Shown piece by piece: positions 10,987 to 21,072 of a stretch of DNA of 32,017 bases; the stretch's first letter is position 1, and each line of letters opens with the position of its first letter. Made by a program: the position numbers and the translations under genes. The stretch lies in contig WELB01000111.1 of the NCBI GenBank assembly GCA_009602725.1, positions 431,112 through 463,128 on the forward strand. Reading direction: 5' to 3'. The DNA is from Spirogloea muscicola (lineage: Eukaryota; Streptophyta; Zygnematophyceae; Spirogloeales; Spirogloeaceae). The notes beneath the pieces are model-generated. The model saw nothing but the letters and a program-made list of their open reading frames with translations. It did not search any database and was not told the DNA's origin.

Positions 10987-13852
10987 TCAGACGGCACAAA
11001 GCAAGCTTTGCACCTCATCGTCACCCTGACTAACAATTCGAGCTTCCAGTAGACACTGAATATCCTGACAATCAACAGGAGAGGGCAATGCAAGAACCTG
11101 AAATAAGAGCAAGCGTATGCAAAGCCACTGCTCCGAGCAGCGGCCAAAGACACGGAGAAAGAGGTTGACCAAGTTCATATCATTGCTACCCGTAAGCAGC
11201 CCGTCAGAGGGATCAAACCTGCAGGCACACCAGCAGACATCTGAAACCTGCTCAAAGGCCTCTATATGCAGCCGAGCCCCATGATGCTGCTTGGGTGCTT
11301 GCAGCTTGGATCATCTTCAGGTTCTTCCAAAGGACACCACTGCCATTGCTTGGCTATGAACCGAGCTATGACTCACTTGGGCAGTCGGTGCCGTGGGCAG
11401 GGGACAAACTTAAAAAGCTGCAACCAACAGCATTGCACATCAACGATTCCACCAGTGCTTTCAGCTGCTGTCACTTACTGCAGCGTCTATCTAACCAGGA
11501 ACGCAAGTGTCAAGAATTGTACTTCGCTGCTAAGTTGCTTAGAGCTTGAGGATTGGACCATCACTAGGAAGTACAGGGCCCAGAGTGTGACCCACCTGAG
11601 GGCAAGAGTAGAGGAAGTTCAAAACCTGGGGTAAAAGGAAGAGGAGCAGGGTCTCACTGCAGTACAGAATGTGGTGGCCATAAGTAGGACAGCACATGAA
11701 ATCATTGACTCCAAGCAGGTGCGCCAATGAGGTGAGCGCCTCCAAGCAAAGGGCACATATTGCATGTGTAGCGGCAAAGGTTACAACGGTGTCAGTAAGA
11801 CCTGAAGTGGCCAAGGATGCCAACAACAGCAAGAGTCATTCCTGCAAAGTAAGTGTATGTGTCACCCACGAAGACAGCAGAAGGGTACCTGATTAGACAA
11901 TGGTGAGTGTCAGTACTGAAGTGCAGATCGGTCACAGCTGGCAATGTACGTTCGTACCCTTGCTTAGTGCCATGAGCGCACCACAAACCCTAAACCCTGA
12001 GAGTACAGAGCTCTAGCAATTTTGGATCTCAATGGAAGCTCACTTGTGCAACATCGCTTAACCACTCTGAAAGAGTCCTGGAGACTACCAATTGTAGGAC
12101 AGGAGGCCTAGTGAGGTTGCCACAAGCGGTTGCATAAGGTAAATGGAAAAGAGGTGAGCTTGCTGGTGATCCTCGTCCGAGCTAGTCGAAGTACCAGGAT
12201 AGCGTCCCAGTTGCATTAGGTTGTGGGCCAACACCTGCAGCTAGATACCCAGCTCAAATCAACGGCTATGCAGACCAGCCGGTCTATCGCTTGGACTTGA
12301 CTACCATAGAAGAGAGCTAGAAGGGAGTTAACTGAGCCAAATGAAGCAAGATATCGGGCAGAATAAGGGGCTTGCGAGAAGATCAAGGCATCTGCTCTAT
12401 GCGACGAAGTTAGAGGTACAAGGTCTCACAGCACAGGCCACAACAACAGTCTGCCCCACTTCAAGGCCATTCACTCCAGCCAAGATGTTGATTGAGTTGG
12501 TGCAGAAGACAACTAAGAGTCCCATGTAAACCTTGTAGGCAATACCTGCAAGAGAGTACTTGCTGATGAAAGCAGCAGCTGTGAGCGGCCACTCACGTGC
12601 GTTAACACTAGGCTATAATCTTTAAGGGGAAAGAGAGCACAGGAGTTGCTTGTTGGGTTTCTTTTTCTTGCCTAGTTGCTAGGCAATGTCAGTCAGTAAG
12701 GGCATACATGTTGGCCAGCTAACCAGAGGAGGTCACTACCTAGATCCACAACCTCAACTGCAAGCCAAGCCCTGAGAGGCTTGGGAACAATGATGGTTGT
12801 GTGCCCAGCGTACGCCATGACCAGCGGCAAGGCTGCAAATGATGGAAGGACGAGCTTCCTGTGCACGAGGAGTCAAAGAAGAACTGCCTGAGGCACAGAG
12901 ATGCAATAGAGCCTATTGCACCAATATGAAGCTACGCAATGAGGCCTGCACCTCAGGAGTGCAACGAACAGCTCCTGCAGACGGCTCACACGCGCCAAGG
13001 GATGTCGAGGACGTCATCTATGAAGCCCAGGAAAGTCATGAAGCAAATGCAGGCCAGGGCGGCATAATACTCCACCAGCCCCTGGACATGTTGGCCAACC
13101 GAAATGCGCGTTAGCTTGGAGGAGTAAGTGCTGCATGAGCAAGGCTTGGCATACGTGACTACCTTCAGAGTCAGCCCATAACCCTGATTAACGGTGACAG
13201 TGTCATCCCTTGAAGCCTTCAGAAGATCATCAAGGACCTATGCTCGGCCATACATCGATTGGAATGGCATGGGAAAGCCACCCTCTTGGTATCTGTAAAG
13301 TAGAATTGCTGGAAGAGGATGATGGTGATGAGGTAGACGATGCCGACCACAAGGCCCAGTGACTCGGGTCTACGAAGCACGCGATGCAGAGAGCCAGAGT
13401 CAGCTGCGGCTTGCGCAATCAAAGCACCGAATGCAATCTGTAAGCACTGCGGCAGCAGTGGCCCAAGTATGCCCCGTGCGCGTGCCCCTCTTTTCAGGCA
13501 GCACTCACATTTTGATCTCCCCTCCTGGAGACCCTCTCTTGTTGATGTCGTAGCCCAACAGATTCTTCCTGAGGACGTACGGGGTCACAAGAGGGATCAT
13601 CCTCACAGTGGACACGTATGCCGCCCCGCTCATGGCCAGGTTGATGGCGATGCTCCTCCGGGCGCCCGGGTCCAGGTCCAGAGCTGCAAACAGCGCGGCG
13701 GCTGGAGCGACGGCCAGCGCGCCGAAGAGCGCCACTCGCCAGGAGCGGGCCAGGGGCGCGGCACTGGAGGCGGGCTCGGAGAGCGGGCGGGGTCCCGCCG
13801 GGGGCTCGGCCTCGCCGGAGGGCGCCGCGGCCTTGCGGCGGAGGAGGGCCAT
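10987..13852 (-). CDS. ALG7: UDP-GlcNAc:dolichyl-phosphate GlcNAc-1-phosphotransferase (ALG7/DPAGT1), 10 exons
   Basis: An ER membrane enzyme that starts N-glycan assembly by moving GlcNAc-1-phosphate from UDP-GlcNAc to dolichyl phosphate. Exons on the minus strand are 13509-13852, 13282-13369, 12990-13081, 12740-12858, 12430-12545, 12089-12234, 11802-11888, 11596-11656, 11377-11417 and 10987-11218, giving about 441 aa (family about 410-430). Landmarks are GYDINK, the catalytic loop [11 protein letters not shown] (Asp166, Asp167, Asp170), IIVPKPL, the motif [35 protein letters not shown] and [24 protein letters not shown] follows near the end. Hydrophobic helices separate these loops throughout. 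The donor after exon 2 is a weak GTGGCT, but phase and homology support it. The last ~45 residues after LLLFQ do not look like the usual helix, so the 3' end is uncertain. Confidence 0.94.
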
Positions 13853-14942
13853 GGGGGGAAGGAGGACGGGGGGTGCGGGAGGAAGCTGGGCATGCGGCTG
13901 CCGGCGCCGCTAGTGCGACGGCGGGCGTGTGGCCAGCGCCTGGCCGGGCCCGTCGTCGGCCTCCGCGGAGCGACGCCGCGGGCCGCCGACCCACGAGCAT
14001 CTACTGGGCGTCCGAGAGCGGCAGTGAGCGAGAGAAGGCTCTTCGACAGTAAATAAGACGACGACAGATGTACATCACCTGTTGCGCTGAGTAAGGTAAG
14101 TTGGCCCGCTCAGTCACCACGAGTCAGCACATAGAGGTCGCTAAGTGATGCCCGAGTACCGGACGGCAGTTGACACGCTCATGTGCCACCAGCTAAGGCT
14201 CGACCAGCTTTCTGTTGCAAAGCATGAGCCTAAGCACGCTGCAAATGAATCATGATGAATGCGGCTGCTGATATAAAGAGACGGCTGTAAAAGCCAGCCA
14301 GGTGCATACAGAAGGTGTTCATGACGGAGCCACAAGCTACTAGGCAGACAGGGCGCTCTTAGTACCCCCGTGCCAGCAATAGGAAGTCAAGTGAGCTGAG
14401 GGGAGGAAGAGCAGCCCTGCTGCGCAAGCCAGAGGCTGCTGCAAGCGCGCGACCGGCTCGGCAGTGCTAAGGGAGTGCTTGGGACCGCTGTGAAACCATG
14501 GATAGACACATGTGGTCGCAGGACACAAGACCCAAAGGCACCGAGTCTCCAGGAGAAAAGGCGCGCGGAGCGCATGAAGTGGAAGGGAGGCCAAGTCAAG
14601 GCTATTGTTCAGGCAGAATCTTGTGCAAAATAAACAAGGCTACATAAAGCGGAGCACCCATACCAAGTGTCTGAGGTAACAGGGTGACATTGGTACCCAC
14701 GGGTGAGCACATAGAAGGAAGTGCTGCACCCTGCTCGCGGCGCCGCTGGTCAGCTTGAGAGCTTCTCTTCGATTCCCCCTCAGGAAAGGAGGGCTTGCCC
14801 ATTGAGGATAGGGGCTGGAAAAGCCAGCCCAAAAAAGAATGAGGACGCCTACCAGATCGCCACGCCTCGTCCGAGGGACAAGCAGGCAGCACCAGCCTCA
14901 TCCCAGGCGCCCTCCTCCCCCTCGCCTCCCGTGAAGCCGGCG
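13853..14942. other. Divergent intergenic region between ALG7 and the p24 gene
   Basis: Should hold the promoters of both genes, which point away from each other. The first ~150 bases next to the ALG7 start are strongly GC-rich. The segment 14700-14845 carries a long copy of the dispersed repeat and ends about 100 bases before the p24 start codon. I see no convincing core promoter motif and no additional gene. Confidence 0.5.
14700..14845 (+). repeat. Dispersed host repeat, longest copy (4)
   Basis: Joins the two parts seen separately elsewhere: the segment matching 10187-10233 in inverse, and the hairpin GGGGCTGGAAAAGCCAGCCC with its A-run and GAATG tail. This copy gives the best idea of the element: at least about 130 bases, no terminal inverted repeats that I can see, no coding capacity. 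Confidence 0.55.
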
Positions 14943-16384
14943 ATGGCGCGACCTCTGCGCGCCGCTCCCGCCCTCGCGGCCGCGCCGCTGGCCGCCGCCC
15001 TCGTCGCGCTCGCCTGCCTGCTCCGCGCCTCCCCCGCCGCCGCCGTGCGCTTCAGCCTGGACCGCACCGAGTGCGTGAGTCAGGAGGTGGAGGCGGAGGG
15101 CGACATTGTGCACGGCACGGTCGTGGTCGTGCGCCCCGAGCACTCGTGGCAGGGCAACTTCCCCTCCGGCGTCGACATCTCGGTCCGCTCCCCCGCCCAC
15201 CCAGCCACAGAGCCCGCTCCTCCAGCTCCTGCCGCCTGCTCTGTGCCCACCCCTGCGACCCCTCTCGCCCCCTGCTCAGGTGGAGGCCCCGGCCGGGTAC
15301 CACGTCTACTCGGCGCACCAGAAGACGGAGGACACCTTCACCTTCGTGGCAGCCCGCCGCGGGCTCTACAAGTTCTGCTTCACCAACACCGCCCCCCACC
15401 ACGAGGTCCCCCCTTGCTAGCTACCAGGCTGCGCACACTGCCGTGCACGCGGCCTTCCAAGCCGCCGATGTCAGCCCCCTGGCACGCTCACCGCTATTTG
15501 CGCTCGCTGCGCTGCTCTCTGCGCCCCTGCTTCCCCCCATCAGCATGCAAGATGCCGGGCGCTTGAGCTTGTCTGCTGGTCGTGTGTGCTGCAAATGCAC
15601 CTCATCTGGCACATCAGCCTCCGTCTTTGCTGCGTCACTCCTGCTCCAGACCTGCGTGTTCCTAATCCTTCGAGGAGTGACCCCCTTGATGCTGACAGCC
15701 GAGTCTCAATGCTATCTGCAGACCATTGCCTTTGAGTTGCATGTGGGCCACATTCCAGACAAGGAAAATGTGGCCAAGGACGGTATGCTCTTGTGCTACT
15801 TGCTCCCAATCTGTATAGTCTGTTGGGGCTGGCCAAGACATCTAGGCGCAATGTTGCGGGAAATACGTTCCATTATGAAACTCCTCCTGGGCGTGGAGCA
15901 GAGTTGGCTATTCTGTAATGCGTGCAGATTGATTGTAATCTCGTTGATGTGGCCCACTAGTGATACATGTCCCTTGGAAGAGGGTACACCTAACATTGAG
16001 TCTATGTCACAGAACATTTCAACCCTCTTCTGAACAATGTGGCAATGCTCCAGACCAAGGTCTTTCACGTGCAAGCCGACCAACGCTGGCTGCACTTCCA
16101 AACAGCACGCCAAGAGCAAGGTAGGCTGAGCTTTTCTTCACATGCGACCCAGGACTGATACGCTGAAGCATACGTTGCTGTCATATCATTTTGGCCTAAG
16201 GCTCATTACATGCTCTCAGCTGACACAGCTCTCTGTCATGCGCTTTGCAGTGAACAAGGCACTGAATCGCCGAGTTCTTTGGAAGGCTATTGGACAGGCC
16301 ATAGCCTTAGTATCTGTAAATATCTTGCAAGTGTATCTCTTAAGAGGACTCTTTGAGAAGCGCCTCAAGCATGCCCGTGTGTAA
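14943..16384 (+). CDS. p24/TMED family cargo receptor of COPI/COPII vesicles (5 exons)
   Basis: A type I membrane protein that cycles between ER and Golgi and helps select cargo and form coats. Exons 14943-15182, 15280-15405, 15722-15782, 16013-16120 and 16251-16384 join in phase to about 222 aa, the usual family length. It has a signal peptide at residues 1 to about 34, then the GOLD domain with its two Cys (Cys44 in RTECV, Cys113 in YKFCFTN) and the helical region after FELHVGH. The transmembrane helix is near QAIALVSVNILQVYLL, and the cytosolic tail is RGLFEKRLKHARV. The tail and GOLD domain match the plant p24-beta type best. An in-frame upstream ATG at 14721 exists, but the ATG at 14943 directly precedes the signal peptide. 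Donors of introns 1 and 2 read GTCCGC and GTCCCC, unlike the GTAnG donors elsewhere; homology across both joins is nevertheless clean. Confidence 0.92.
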
Positions 16385-16795
16385 TAGCAATAAAGTCTGC
16401 AACTCAAGCCTGCCAACTGGCGTTGAAGGTCTGAGGTCTTCTAACTAAGCCTTGAAGTGCGGTCTATGTAAACATTGGGGTCCTGTGAAGACTCTGGGGT
16501 CCTGTCTAAATCATCTGTTTTTCGGAATTGTCCCCTGCTACGTTGAGTCCGAAGCAGAGAGAAGGGTAAGGTATATACAAGGACGATGAATTTCTGCGTT
16601 TGGATGGTAAGTAATTGCGGAGAACAGACAGAAGGGGAAATTGGTGAATGTCAAGGGTTTGTATCTACCTGTAGATTTGCTTTTGAAGTCTGACGTTTGG
16701 GGTGGGGGTGTGGGTGGGGGAGTCTCAGAATGAGGGCTTCAAATACTGCGCACAGAATAGGATTCCGGGATCGAAGATCAGGGGTCGAGGTACGG
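16385..16795. other. Gene-free subtelomere-like stretch
   Basis: Follows the p24 stop codon. An AATAAA lies just after it, at about 16389. The stretch becomes increasingly G-rich on the plus strand, with two copies of GGGGTCCTGT (near 16480 and 16500) and a run near 16698-16722 able to form a G-quadruplex. No gene is visible. G-strand enrichment just inside telomeric repeats fits a subtelomere. Confidence 0.5.
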
Positions 16796-16915
16796 GGGTT
16801 TAGGGTTTGGAGTTTAGGGTTTAAGGTTTGGGGTTTGGGGTTTGGGGGTTGGGGTGTTTAGGGTTTGGGGTTTGGGGTATAGGGTTTAGGGATTTTAGGG
16901 TTTAGGGTTTAGGGT
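16796..16915 (+). repeat. Interstitial degenerate telomeric tract (TTTAGGG type)
   Basis: About 120 bases of TTTAGGG, TTTGGGG and close variants. The most regular units are at the right end (TTTAGGGTTTAGGGT). The G-rich strand reads left to right, the orientation expected for a right-hand chromosome end. The same repeat, in the same orientation, ends the window. Left of it the DNA is host-like, and right of it virus-like. It therefore marks either an ancestral chromosome end or a telomere-repeat target. Confidence 0.93.
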
Positions 16916-17381
16916 ATAATCATTCATATTCTTCTCTAGTTTTGCTAAAAATAGTGTATAGCATAACCTTTTAGATGGCCTGATGGTTATGACGAGCCTC
17001 TTTGAAAGACCCTCAATATACAGGTGCTGACATAGATGACGATCCTTTCTGTATACTCGAGGATAAAATCGCGGTAAGGTACATTTAGAGAGATCTACAT
17101 AAGGTATGAGCACGTTAACAAGAGACTAATACCAAAGATGGCCTTGTTATACCTTGCAGCATCGCTTAGCTATGCATATGCGGTATGCGCATTGATGCAG
17201 ATTCTGTGAGGGCCAGCATTGCATGAATATAACGGGTTACAAAAGAGAGCGTAACTGCGTCTGCATGTACACCGAATCTTGCAGATAGAGCTGAATACTA
17301 CGAAGACTTGTATGACATCGCACATGGGCCATCTCACCAAGGCCTTGGTGAGATCTATCAGATTGTGCGCAGCCGCCCCAG
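16916..17381. other. Left edge of the virus-like block, no clear gene
   Basis: Begins immediately after the interstitial telomere. Short open frames exist on both strands but none is convincing. It contains the first copy of the 24-bp palindrome at 17331-17354. The exact viral breakpoint next to the telomeric tract is 16915/16916 if the last recognisable GGGT is taken as telomeric. Confidence 0.4.
17331..17354. repeat. 24-bp perfect palindrome, copy 1
   Basis: Centred on CACCAAGGCCTTGGTG and flanked by AT/TCT, a perfect dyad with no loop. It is followed by CTATCAG, a flank shared with copies 2 and 3 and, inverted, with copy 4. It could form a cruciform or an RNA hairpin. Confidence 0.95.
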
Positions 17382-17774
17382 ATGTTCTCCTGGGTGGTTC
17401 AGCATCATGCTCACAAATACTGGCGATTACTAATGATGTTTGTGCAGGGTATAGGAACTAATACACGTCCAGTGTTTCAGTCTTTTAGTTTTCATTGTCC
17501 TCGCTATGTTGATGCTTATTATCAGGAGGATGACATGTATCCTAGGACTGGTCAAGTCACAGACCCTCGATCGCTCCGGATTACGGCGATCTATGGTGCT
17601 CCCAGTCAAGAAGAAGAAAGGGCCATGACGTCCTCTGATTCTTCGGGCCCATCACCCTTAGAGCGCACTACAGCAGGCACAAGACGCTTGAATATAGACT
17701 GGAGGAAGCTGATGAGTCAGCGCCTTTTTGCTGTGTACCATCACAAGTATATTACTACTGACTCATTTTACTGA
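17382..17774 (+). CDS. Hypothetical viral protein, probably only the C-terminal part is genuine
   Basis: The frame holds 130 codons from the ATG at 17382. The first ~30 codons cross the region next to the palindrome and look unlike the rest; the part from about TRPVFQSFSF onward reads like a polar viral protein with RRLNIDWRKL and a tail HHKYITTDSFY. Its last ~39 codons lie in the 247-bp repeat, which recurs at 22566-22812 without the upstream part. I do not recognise the family. It may be a 5'-truncated gene. Confidence 0.35.
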   Translation: MFSWVVQHHAHKYWRLLMMFVQGIGTNTRPVFQSFSFHCPRYVDAYYQEDDMYPRTGQVTDPRSLRITAIYGAPSQEEERAMTSSDSSGPSPLERTTAGTRRLNIDWRKLMSQRLFAVYHHKYITTDSFY

Positions 17775-17903
17775 TCTAATCGCCACGTCATATTAAGCCA
17801 AGTTTAAGGGTCAGTCGATTTCTATTTATTGCTTTTAAGAAGCCATACAGATTTCTCAAGAATATCTGGATCCATGTGATATTGCAGCAAGCAGGTATCC
17901 ATG
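17657..17903 (+). repeat. 247-bp direct repeat, copy A
   Basis: Nearly identical to 22566-22812, with only two substitutions seen (T/C near 17767 and T/C near 17865). It covers the last ~39 codons of the 17382-17774 frame, its stop codon and 3' flank, and ends at GGTATCCATG. The sequence changes abruptly at both ends. Confidence 0.95.
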
Positions 17904-18145
17904 ACACCCCTTAGTTGCGGGTCGTTTGCACGCTCGGCATATATGCCGCCGGTCCACAAGGTACCCCAGTCGCTTAAAAGCGCTGTAATCCTTGTTCCAC
18001 CGGTGCTTTACCAGGCTTGCCCCGTATATCATCCTTACATTTGCTGTTCTCGGGGATACAACCCACTCTGGTGTCGCATCTAGCCCTACGCCGTTCTTTA
18101 CGACCCTTTCGATGCCGTCAGCATCCGTAGGCAGAGACATGTGTA
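17904..18145 (-). pseudogene. Fragment of a viral Cys-rich protein joined to the VETF-like N-terminus
   Basis: Read on the minus strand, one open frame (17856-18311) contains GIERVVKNGV, VSPRTANVRMIYGAS, then HRWNKDYSAFKRLGYLVDRR and HICRACKRPA. The first two motifs recur in the N-terminal part of the 641-aa protein at 29304-31229. The last two recur in the minus-strand fragment at about 28718-28907. The frame is cut where copy A of the 247-bp repeat begins (17903), so the usual C-terminus (GCC, then NRSHIDVIANI) is missing. CxxC plus a following Cys pair suggest zinc binding. The family is not identified. Confidence 0.55.
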
Positions 18146-18374
18146 AATAACAATGAGACAACTTCTGATGATGTCGGATGATATGGCAACTGATAAGAAT
18201 AGTTGGATAGAGGGGCGCTCTGGCACGCATGGTCCTGTCGTCGGTCGGGAGTCCGGGTACGGCCCTACGCAGCGGCAGGGTGATAATAAAAGTAGCGGTG
18301 TATCCCTCCAATATATCGGTGCAATGCGCCTTAAAATGACTTGAAGCTGGATAAAGCTACTTTGGGAGCAATAA

Positions 18375-19241
18375 ATGGATAACACACGCTATTTGCAGGT
18401 GTTCTCTGTCTTATCCTGGATATTGTTAACACTGATGCTGGCATTTAAGTGCAAACCGTGCCCAGAGGCGCCCTTACTAGCGAGCCCTTTACCAGAGGAC
18501 TTTGCATTATCGGTAGAGTATGGGCGCAGGCCATATTATGATGGCCCTTTTGAGACAGATCTTCCGTACCAGTTGCTAAGCTCAGACGAATGTTGCCGTA
18601 TAGCACATAGATTTGCAGAAATCATCGTTATAGGGGCATCTTTGGAGCGCCATTTATTCAGCGGAATGATGATATCGCTAAGTGGAGACCACAGATACGG
18701 GGCTGTAAGAAAGAACACTATGAGCAAAGAATCTCTCGAACTGTGCGAAGGCGACCGAGTCTTCAATGATAAGAAGAGCTGTTACAGCTACATACATTAC
18801 AGCAGTTACTCAGGGCTTTGTTCAAAAGACGTGAAGCTGCGCCTCTTAGAGTGGCCTTCTACTAAATCAATAGATAGAGCCATATTGCAGAGGATAGGGG
18901 ACAACACCCTGCTTGTTGTATCCCATGGCATACATGGAGAATTCGATCCTAAAGATACCGACGATTTTATTGGCAATTTTGCGGGCTTAACTAGGCCTAG
19001 AATAGTGTGGGCTTCCATGCATGCAGCAGGTATTAACAAGCCCAAGACATACATACACCAGCAGAACAACAACATTACGCAGTTTAACGATAGAACAGAC
19101 AGTATTGCGAGGTCTTTTGGGTGGATTGTATTCAACACATTCAATCTTACCTACAATGCGACGAGTTATGATGGCACCCACTATGGATTAGGTGTCAACT
19201 TCCTAAAAGCACAGCTGCTATTCAATCTGTTAAGCCTCTAA
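18375..19241 (+). CDS. SGNH/PC-esterase-like membrane protein (putative glycan acyl-esterase)
   Basis: 288 aa. An N-terminal hydrophobic segment (residues about 8-24) suggests a type II membrane anchor or uncleaved signal. The rest fits an SGNH-type hydrolase of the PC-esterase kind: a block-I-like GAS motif with Ser89 (VIGASLERH), a His-containing SHGIH at 183-187, and the C-terminal DGTHYG with Asp266 and His269, the usual DxxH pair. PC-esterases add or remove acyl groups on cell-wall or surface glycans. The following GH5-like gene begins 70 bases after its stop in the same direction, which suggests a shared role in glycan processing. The predicted fold is inference from these motifs; substrate unknown. 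The start codon is the first ATG of the frame and precedes the hydrophobic segment directly. Confidence 0.62.
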   Translation: MDNTRYLQVFSVLSWILLTLMLAFKCKPCPEAPLLASPLPEDFALSVEYGRRPYYDGPFETDLPYQLLSSDECCRIAHRFAEIIVIGASLERHLFSGMMISLSGDHRYGAVRKNTMSKESLELCEGDRVFNDKKSCYSYIHYSSYSGLCSKDVKLRLLEWPSTKSIDRAILQRIGDNTLLVVSHGIHGEFDPKDTDDFIGNFAGLTRPRIVWASMHAAGINKPKTYIHQQNNNITQFNDRTDSIARSFGWIVFNTFNLTYNATSYDGTHYGLGVNFLKAQLLFNLLSL

Positions 19242-19311
19242 AAAGGGATAAACTGAATGTATAGCACGAGAGCTCACATCTAGTACGCCGCTGCACTCTT
19301 TTACAGAGCAG

Positions 19312-20667
19312 ATGTTTGCACCAGTGATCGCAGTCGTGCTATTCGGGGCGATAAGATGTACAGCATTAGCAACAATAACATCTCCGCTACTAAGCAAGAG
19401 CACTTATGTCAGCACTAAAAGTGCGAACGGGGTTACGATTAGCACAGTAACATACCAGACTTTAGGCTACAAAAACATGATGAATCCTGGCGACGCTCTT
19501 GTGTTAAGAGCGTTGTGCCCGAACAACTCATCGATCACAGGCGGGGGTTGCTGGGAAACAAATGATTTTACTACAGTAGTCTTCAAGAACCAGTACATAA
19601 GTGCTCTAAACACATACACCTGCACGTGGATAAATCCAGTAGGTGGACAAACAGCTTACGCCGCATATTACGCGACAATATCGTGTCAAGACTTTGAATT
19701 TACATCACTCTATACGGAACAACTCGTTGTTAAGGGCAACAACATATACCTGCAAACATCTGACACTGTATGGGCTGGAAAAGGTGTTAACATAGTAGAT
19801 ACAAGAGCATGCGGTAATTGCATAAGATCAGTGGAGGAGATAAAGAGGCGTATTGACTATATATTCGACGTTGCTAAGCTAGACTGGATTAGACTGAATC
19901 TTGAGTCAGATACCCTTAAAGAGGAGGTCATAAACGATAGCTCATATTGGGATGACCTAAAGAGCATAGTTGCATACGTTGGCACAAAACCGGGGAAATA
20001 TGCAGAAGTAAGCATATTGATCGACCCATCTATTGACACAACTTATGGCGACCCTTATCAGGATGCGCCCTCCTCAATTACCCTAACAGAATGGGTATTT
20101 ATGGCTAACACGTTTAAGACGATGCCGCATGTGATGTTTGGCCTCTCTCACGAACCCCGCGCTACCACTCAGGCTGAGATACAAGGAGTCAGAGATGCTA
20201 TGGATTACACTGCGGGGCAGATACGCCAACAAACAGGCGCTACAAACTTGATCTTAGTACAGTGCCCAGTCGGATTTGCGAGAGATTGCGGATACTATGT
20301 CACAGACCCCATTACTTCTGCAACAAATGTGGCATACGAGACGCATCTCTATGACTCTGCTGTTAACATAGACAAATACCTCAGTTACAGCCTGCCCTTT
20401 ATTATCTCTGAGACCGCCGTAATCAACTCCGCCAAGGAGGGAGCTTATGAGACTACTAGCGACTACGAACACCTCGTAAACTTGTGCAAATTACGGGGGA
20501 TTCCGTATGCTGGATGGATCTTCGACGAACACTGTCCGCCCAACATGATCAGTGGGACAAATACCAATTGCGGGGAGGGGACAGACCTCACGAGTGTTAC
20601 AGACTGGGGAAAGATGTTCTTTAACAACGCCCCTTGTAGCGACCCTTACTGCAACGTTTACTTGTAG
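19312..20667 (+). CDS. Secreted glycoside hydrolase, GH5-like (putative cellulase/mannanase)
   Basis: 451 aa with a signal peptide (residues 1 to about 20). Residues about 25-150 form a Cys-containing N-terminal domain that could bind carbohydrate. From GVNIVDTRACGNC (about 158-170) the sequence follows the GH5 plan: strand WIRLNLESD, GLSHEPR with the putative acid/base Glu281 (usually NEP, here HEP), YETHLYD (342-348, equivalent of the conserved His-x-Tyr) and PFIISETAV with the putative nucleophile Glu367. GWIFDEHC near 401-408 carries the conserved Trp. The Asn-to-His change before the acid/base is unusual. The enzyme probably attacks a wall beta-glucan or mannan during entry or exit of the virus. 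It is intact and colinear with the SGNH gene upstream. A short hairpin (6-bp stem, CTCCCT/AGGGAG at 20693-20712) lies just past the stop. Confidence 0.7.
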   Translation: MFAPVIAVVLFGAIRCTALATITSPLLSKSTYVSTKSANGVTISTVTYQTLGYKNMMNPGDALVLRALCPNNSSITGGGCWETNDFTTVVFKNQYISALNTYTCTWINPVGGQTAYAAYYATISCQDFEFTSLYTEQLVVKGNNIYLQTSDTVWAGKGVNIVDTRACGNCIRSVEEIKRRIDYIFDVAKLDWIRLNLESDTLKEEVINDSSYWDDLKSIVAYVGTKPGKYAEVSILIDPSIDTTYGDPYQDAPSSITLTEWVFMANTFKTMPHVMFGLSHEPRATTQAEIQGVRDAMDYTAGQIRQQTGATNLILVQCPVGFARDCGYYVTDPITSATNVAYETHLYDSAVNIDKYLSYSLPFIISETAVINSAKEGAYETTSDYEHLVNLCKLRGIPYAGWIFDEHCPPNMISGTNTNCGEGTDLTSVTDWGKMFFNNAPCSDPYCNVYL

Positions 20668-21072
20668 ACGCTTTAAAATGTCCATCGAGGCTCTCCCTGA
20701 CTTTAGAGGGAGCGGCAAATACGCACTATCTTGTGCAATAATTGGCTTATAGTCCTGGCAATATGGCCAACCATATATAAGCAACACAATGAAGCGGGCC
20801 GAATATCACTCATGGTAATAATATCGATATGGCGTGGCTGAAGTCATTACAACACGCCTAGGCGCTTGAAGGATAGACAAACTGAATGGCAGCTGCACGA
20901 GGGCAGCAACAATCTGCTGCGAATCATTGTTGAATGCAAGCATTGGGACCGCTTTGCCATTTTGTAAAGGAAGATAAGGGCTCACCCGCGGGTATTGAGT
21001 TTCCTGTGACTTCGTCATGTCTTCTTGTCTAGCTGCCTAGCTGTGTGTAACTATTTTCTTTGGCTTTAAACA

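Noticed and set aside
13340-14056. Plus-strand frame of 238 codons over ALG7 exon 1
   Set aside because: Antisense shadow of a clear exon, with low-complexity translation.
15071-16033. Plus-strand frame of 320 codons across the p24 gene
   Set aside because: Runs out of phase through p24 exons and introns; the p24 exon model explains the conserved residues.
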